Source: Streptomyces lilacinus
Lineage (GTDB): Bacteria > Actinomycetota > Actinomycetes > Streptomycetales > Streptomycetaceae
Length of the DNA stretch: 5,538 nt
Assembly: GCA_000715685.1 (NCBI GenBank)
Contig: KL569414.1
Span: forward strand, 180,683-186,220
Direction of reading: 5' to 3'
Shown here: piece by piece, positions 3,091 through 5,538 of the stretch
Position numbering within the stretch: position 1 is the first letter of the stretch
Layout of the letters: each line of letters begins with the position of its first letter
Notes under the pieces: model-generated
Told to the model about the DNA's origin: nothing
Databases searched by the model: none
What the model saw: only the letters and a program-made list of their open reading frames with translations
Position numbers and translations under genes: made by a program

Positions 3091-5538
3091 GCGCCCCCGG
3101 AGCCGTGCTCCCGCGCCGGCCCGCCCCGGGCGGGGGCTCGGGCGTGCTCTCCCAGCTGCTCCTCGCCCTCGTCTGCGGCGGCTACGCCACGGGTGCCGCC
3201 CTCGGCTGGGGCTCGCCCGAGCTCGCCGCCACCATGGGCGACTTCGGGCTCAGCGGCGCCGCCGGCCTCGCCGCCGTCTCCTGCTTCTGGTACGGCCGCA
3301 CGCGCAGCACCCGCTTCCGCCCCGCCTGGCTGCTGTTCGCCGCCTCCTCCGCGATGGCCGGCATCGGCAACTTCGTCTGGGGCTGGTACGAGGTCGTGCT
3401 CGCCGAGCAGGTCCCGAGCCCGTCCCCGGCCGACTTCTGCTTCCTGCTCTTCGCGCCGCCCGCCATCATCGGCCTGCTGGTGCTCGCCCGCCGCCCGGTC
3501 ACCCGGGCCGGCTGGGTCTGCCTCGCGCTCGACTCCTGGCTGATCGGCGGCTCGCTGCTCACGCTCTCCTGGAGCCTGGCGCTCGCCCACACCGCGCACT
3601 TCGCCGGCGAGAGCGTCGCCCACGCCGCGCTCTCGCTCGCCTATCCGCTGCTGGACATCGTGCTGGTGTCCATGGTGCTCGCGCTGCACTTCAAGCGCTC
3701 CTCGGCCAACCGCTCCGCGATCAACACCGCCATCGCGGCCCTCGCCCTGACCGTCCTGTGCGACGCGCTGTTCACCTCGCCGCTGCTGCAGGCCAATTAC
3801 CGCTCCGGGCAGATCCTCGACGCCGGCTGGTTCGCGGGCTACATGCTGATGGCCTACGCGCCCTGGGTGGCCCGGGAGGAGGGCGACGAGGCGGCCTCCG
3901 GGCCCGGTCGGCCGCTCCCGCACTCCAGCCGGCCCATCGCCGGCTCCCTCGCCGCCCTCACCCCGTACCTCGCGGCCGCCGTCTGCACCCTCGGCATCCT
4001 CTACAACGTCCTGGACGGCCATCACGTCGACCGCGTCGTGCTCTTCACGGGCTGCACGGTCGTCCTGGCGCTCGTCGTCCGCCAGGGCATCATGCTCCTC
4101 GACAACATCTCCCTCACCCAGGAACTGGCCCAGAAGGAGAACCACTTCCGCTCCCTGGTGCAGGGCTCCAGCGACGTCATCATGATCGCCGCGCCCACCG
4201 GGATACTGCGCTACGTCAGCCCCGCCGCCGCCGGGGTCTACGGCCGGGACGCCGAGGAGCTCGTCGGCTCCGAACTGGCCTCGCTCATCCACCCGGAGGA
4301 CCTCGGCCGCGTCGTCCACGAGGTGCGCCGCTTCCTCGCCGCGCCGCCCGCCGAGGAGCCCACCACGCGCATCGAGTGCCGCTTCCGCTCCGGCGGCGGC
4401 GAATGGCTCAACGTCGAGTCCACCGTCAACCGCCACCACGGCGGCCTGATCTTCAACAGCCGTGACGTCACCGAACGGGTCAGGCTCCAGGCCCAGTTGC
4501 AGCACACCGCCGAGCACGACCCGCTCACCGACCTGCCCAACCGCGCCCTGTTCACCAAGCGCGTCCAGCAGGCCCTCGCCGGCCGGAGAGTCACCGACGC
4601 GGGCACCGCCGTGCTCTTCATCGACCTCGACGGCTTCAAGGCCGTCAACGACACCGTCGGCCACCAGGCCGGCGACGAGCTGCTGATCCAGGCCGCCCGC
4701 CGGCTCCAGGACTCCGTCCGCGCCGGGGACTCCACGGCCCGCTTCGGCGGCGACGAGTTCGCCGCGCTCATCATCGGCGACGGCACCCGCGACCCCGCCG
4801 CCCGCGAGTACCGCATCCTCGAGATCGCCGACCGGCTGCGGGTCACCCTCTCCCAGCCGTATCTGGTCGAGGGCGGCACCGAGGTCCGCGTCGCGGCCAG
4901 CATCGGCGTCGCCTTCGCCGAGCCCGACATCACCCCCGGCACCCTCATGCGCAACGCCGACCTCGCGATGTACCGCGCGAAGCAGGCCGGAAAGGGCCGC
5001 GTCGAGCTGTACGCCCCGCAGATGCAGGCCGACGTCGTCCGCCGCACGGAGGCCGTCAGCCGGCTGCGCACCGCCCTGCACGACGGCCAGTTCGCGCTGC
5101 TCCACCAGCCGGTCGTCGAGCTGGCCAGCGGTCGGATCACCGCCGTCGGCGCCCAGGCCCGCTGGCGGTCGGCCCAGGGCATCCTCTTCACCCCGGACGA
5201 GTTCCTCCGGGTGGCCGAAATGGACCGCGGCGACGAGAGCGCCCGCACCGCCGAGCTCGGCCGCTGGACGCTGGAGAAGGCCGCCGAGCAGGCCGGCGAG
5301 CGCCGGCGCGCCGGCCACGCCGTGCCCGTGCACGTCCGGATGTCCGCCGCCCGGCTGCTGGACAAGTCCCTGCCCCCGAAGAACATCGAGGCGCTCATCC
5401 TGCGCCACAGCCTGCCCGCCGGCTCCCTCGTCCTGGAGCTCTCCGGCAGCGATCCGCGGATCTCCCTGGACGAGCTCGAGCGACGGCTGGTCCAGCTGCG
5501 CCGCTTCGGCGTGCGCATCGCGCTCGACGGCTTCGGCA
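3087..5538 (+). CDS. Membrane PAS-GGDEF-EAL protein, predicted diguanylate cyclase with degenerate EAL (3'-truncated by window)
   Basis: 817 residues visible, continuing past the window. About ten hydrophobic helices (residues ~20-337) form an integral-membrane input domain of unrecognised type. A PAS/PAC sensor follows (~346-465), then GGDEF (~470-642) and EAL (~655 onward). The GGDEF half looks active: DPLTDLPNR (478-486), metal ligand Asp513 in FIDLDGF, RFGGDEF (552-558) and the inhibitory I-site Arg545-x-x-Asp548 exactly five residues before GGDEF. It should make cyclic di-GMP from two GTP at the inner membrane face, with product inhibition. The EAL half is degenerate: EAL is Gly688-Ala-Gln, the metal-ligand Asn of the NLS motif is Arg751, ELTES is ELSGS (Gly787), and DDFG is DGFG (Gly815), so phosphodiesterase activity is unlikely. 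The start is uncertain. GTG 3087 is preferred because codon bias in this frame falls upstream and it overlaps a small ORF; in-frame ATG 2982 would add 35 Ala/Pro-rich residues. GTG 2880 and 2892 are less likely. Confidence 0.9.
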   Translation, partial: MSAPGAVLPRRPAPGGGSGVLSQLLLALVCGGYATGAALGWGSPELAATMGDFGLSGAAGLAAVSCFWYGRTRSTRFRPAWLLFAASSAMAGIGNFVWGWYEVVLAEQVPSPSPADFCFLLFAPPAIIGLLVLARRPVTRAGWVCLALDSWLIGGSLLTLSWSLALAHTAHFAGESVAHAALSLAYPLLDIVLVSMVLALHFKRSSANRSAINTAIAALALTVLCDALFTSPLLQANYRSGQILDAGWFAGYMLMAYAPWVAREEGDEAASGPGRPLPHSSRPIAGSLAALTPYLAAAVCTLGILYNVLDGHHVDRVVLFTGCTVVLALVVRQGIMLLDNISLTQELAQKENHFRSLVQGSSDVIMIAAPTGILRYVSPAAAGVYGRDAEELVGSELASLIHPEDLGRVVHEVRRFLAAPPAEEPTTRIECRFRSGGGEWLNVESTVNRHHGGLIFNSRDVTERVRLQAQLQHTAEHDPLTDLPNRALFTKRVQQALAGRRVTDAGTAVLFIDLDGFKAVNDTVGHQAGDELLIQAARRLQDSVRAGDSTARFGGDEFAALIIGDGTRDPAAREYRILEIADRLRVTLSQPYLVEGGTEVRVAASIGVAFAEPDITPGTLMRNADLAMYRAKQAGKGRVELYAPQMQADVVRRTEAVSRLRTALHDGQFALLHQPVVELASGRITAVGAQARWRSAQGILFTPDEFLRVAEMDRGDESARTAELGRWTLEKAAEQAGERRRAGHAVPVHVRMSAARLLDKSLPPKNIEALILRHSLPAGSLVLELSGSDPRISLDELERRLVQLRRFGVRIALDGFG

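Noticed and set aside
2991..5408. 805-codon open frame on the minus strand opposite the GGDEF/EAL gene
   Set aside because: It is a long antisense shadow typical of high-GC DNA. The protein is low-complexity Gly/Ala/Glu/Arg-rich with no recognisable domain, whereas the plus strand encodes a clear multi-domain protein.

Overview
The window reads as a contig end from a high-GC actinomycete, most likely Streptomyces. GC content is very high, third codon positions are almost all G or C, GTG starts are common, one promoter looks leaderless, and the gene families fit. No TTA codon was seen in any of the genes called here. The first 27 bases are not genomic: they are a Tn5/Nextera mosaic-end sequence joined to the last 8 bases of its own reverse complement, the signature of an untrimmed library or mate-pair junction adapter.

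Layout, left to right. (1) Bases 28-546, minus strand: the N-terminal 173 codons of a lipoprotein PQQ-dependent sugar dehydrogenase (glucose/sorbosone dehydrogenase family), cut off by the adapter at its conserved His-Asn. (2) Bases 547-759: an intergenic stretch with a degenerate array of CTGTCAG-headed repeats, two of which can fold into hairpins. (3) Bases 760-1758, minus strand: a complete aldo/keto reductase with all four catalytic residues and an extra Gly/Arg-rich loop. (4) Bases 1759-1832: a short divergent promoter region with a 7-bp inverted repeat (TGGAGGC-N11-GCCTCCA). (5) Bases 1833-2795, plus strand: a complete D-2-hydroxyacid dehydrogenase, probably leaderless and probably NADP(H)-dependent. 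(6) Bases 2796-3086: a relatively AT-rich intergenic region with a terminator-like hairpin, a possible promoter, a BldD-box-like sequence, a leader hairpin and a possible 39-codon upstream ORF. (7) Bases 3087-5538 and beyond, plus strand: a large membrane protein with about ten transmembrane helices, then PAS, GGDEF and EAL domains, running off the right edge.

The first three genes are metabolic redox enzymes acting on sugars, carbonyls and 2-hydroxy/2-keto acids. The reductase and dehydrogenase are divergent, and their shared operator-like palindrome suggests joint control. The last gene is a second-messenger (cyclic di-GMP) enzyme and looks functionally independent. Its GGDEF active site and RxxD inhibitory site are intact, while every EAL signature motif visible has lost at least one key residue, so it is predicted to be a membrane-sensing diguanylate cyclase rather than a phosphodiesterase.

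I see no undescribed multi-gene system here. The points most worth a second look are the degenerate EAL half, the possible coupled small ORF before it, the BldD-like site in its promoter, the repeat array and the adapter artefact.
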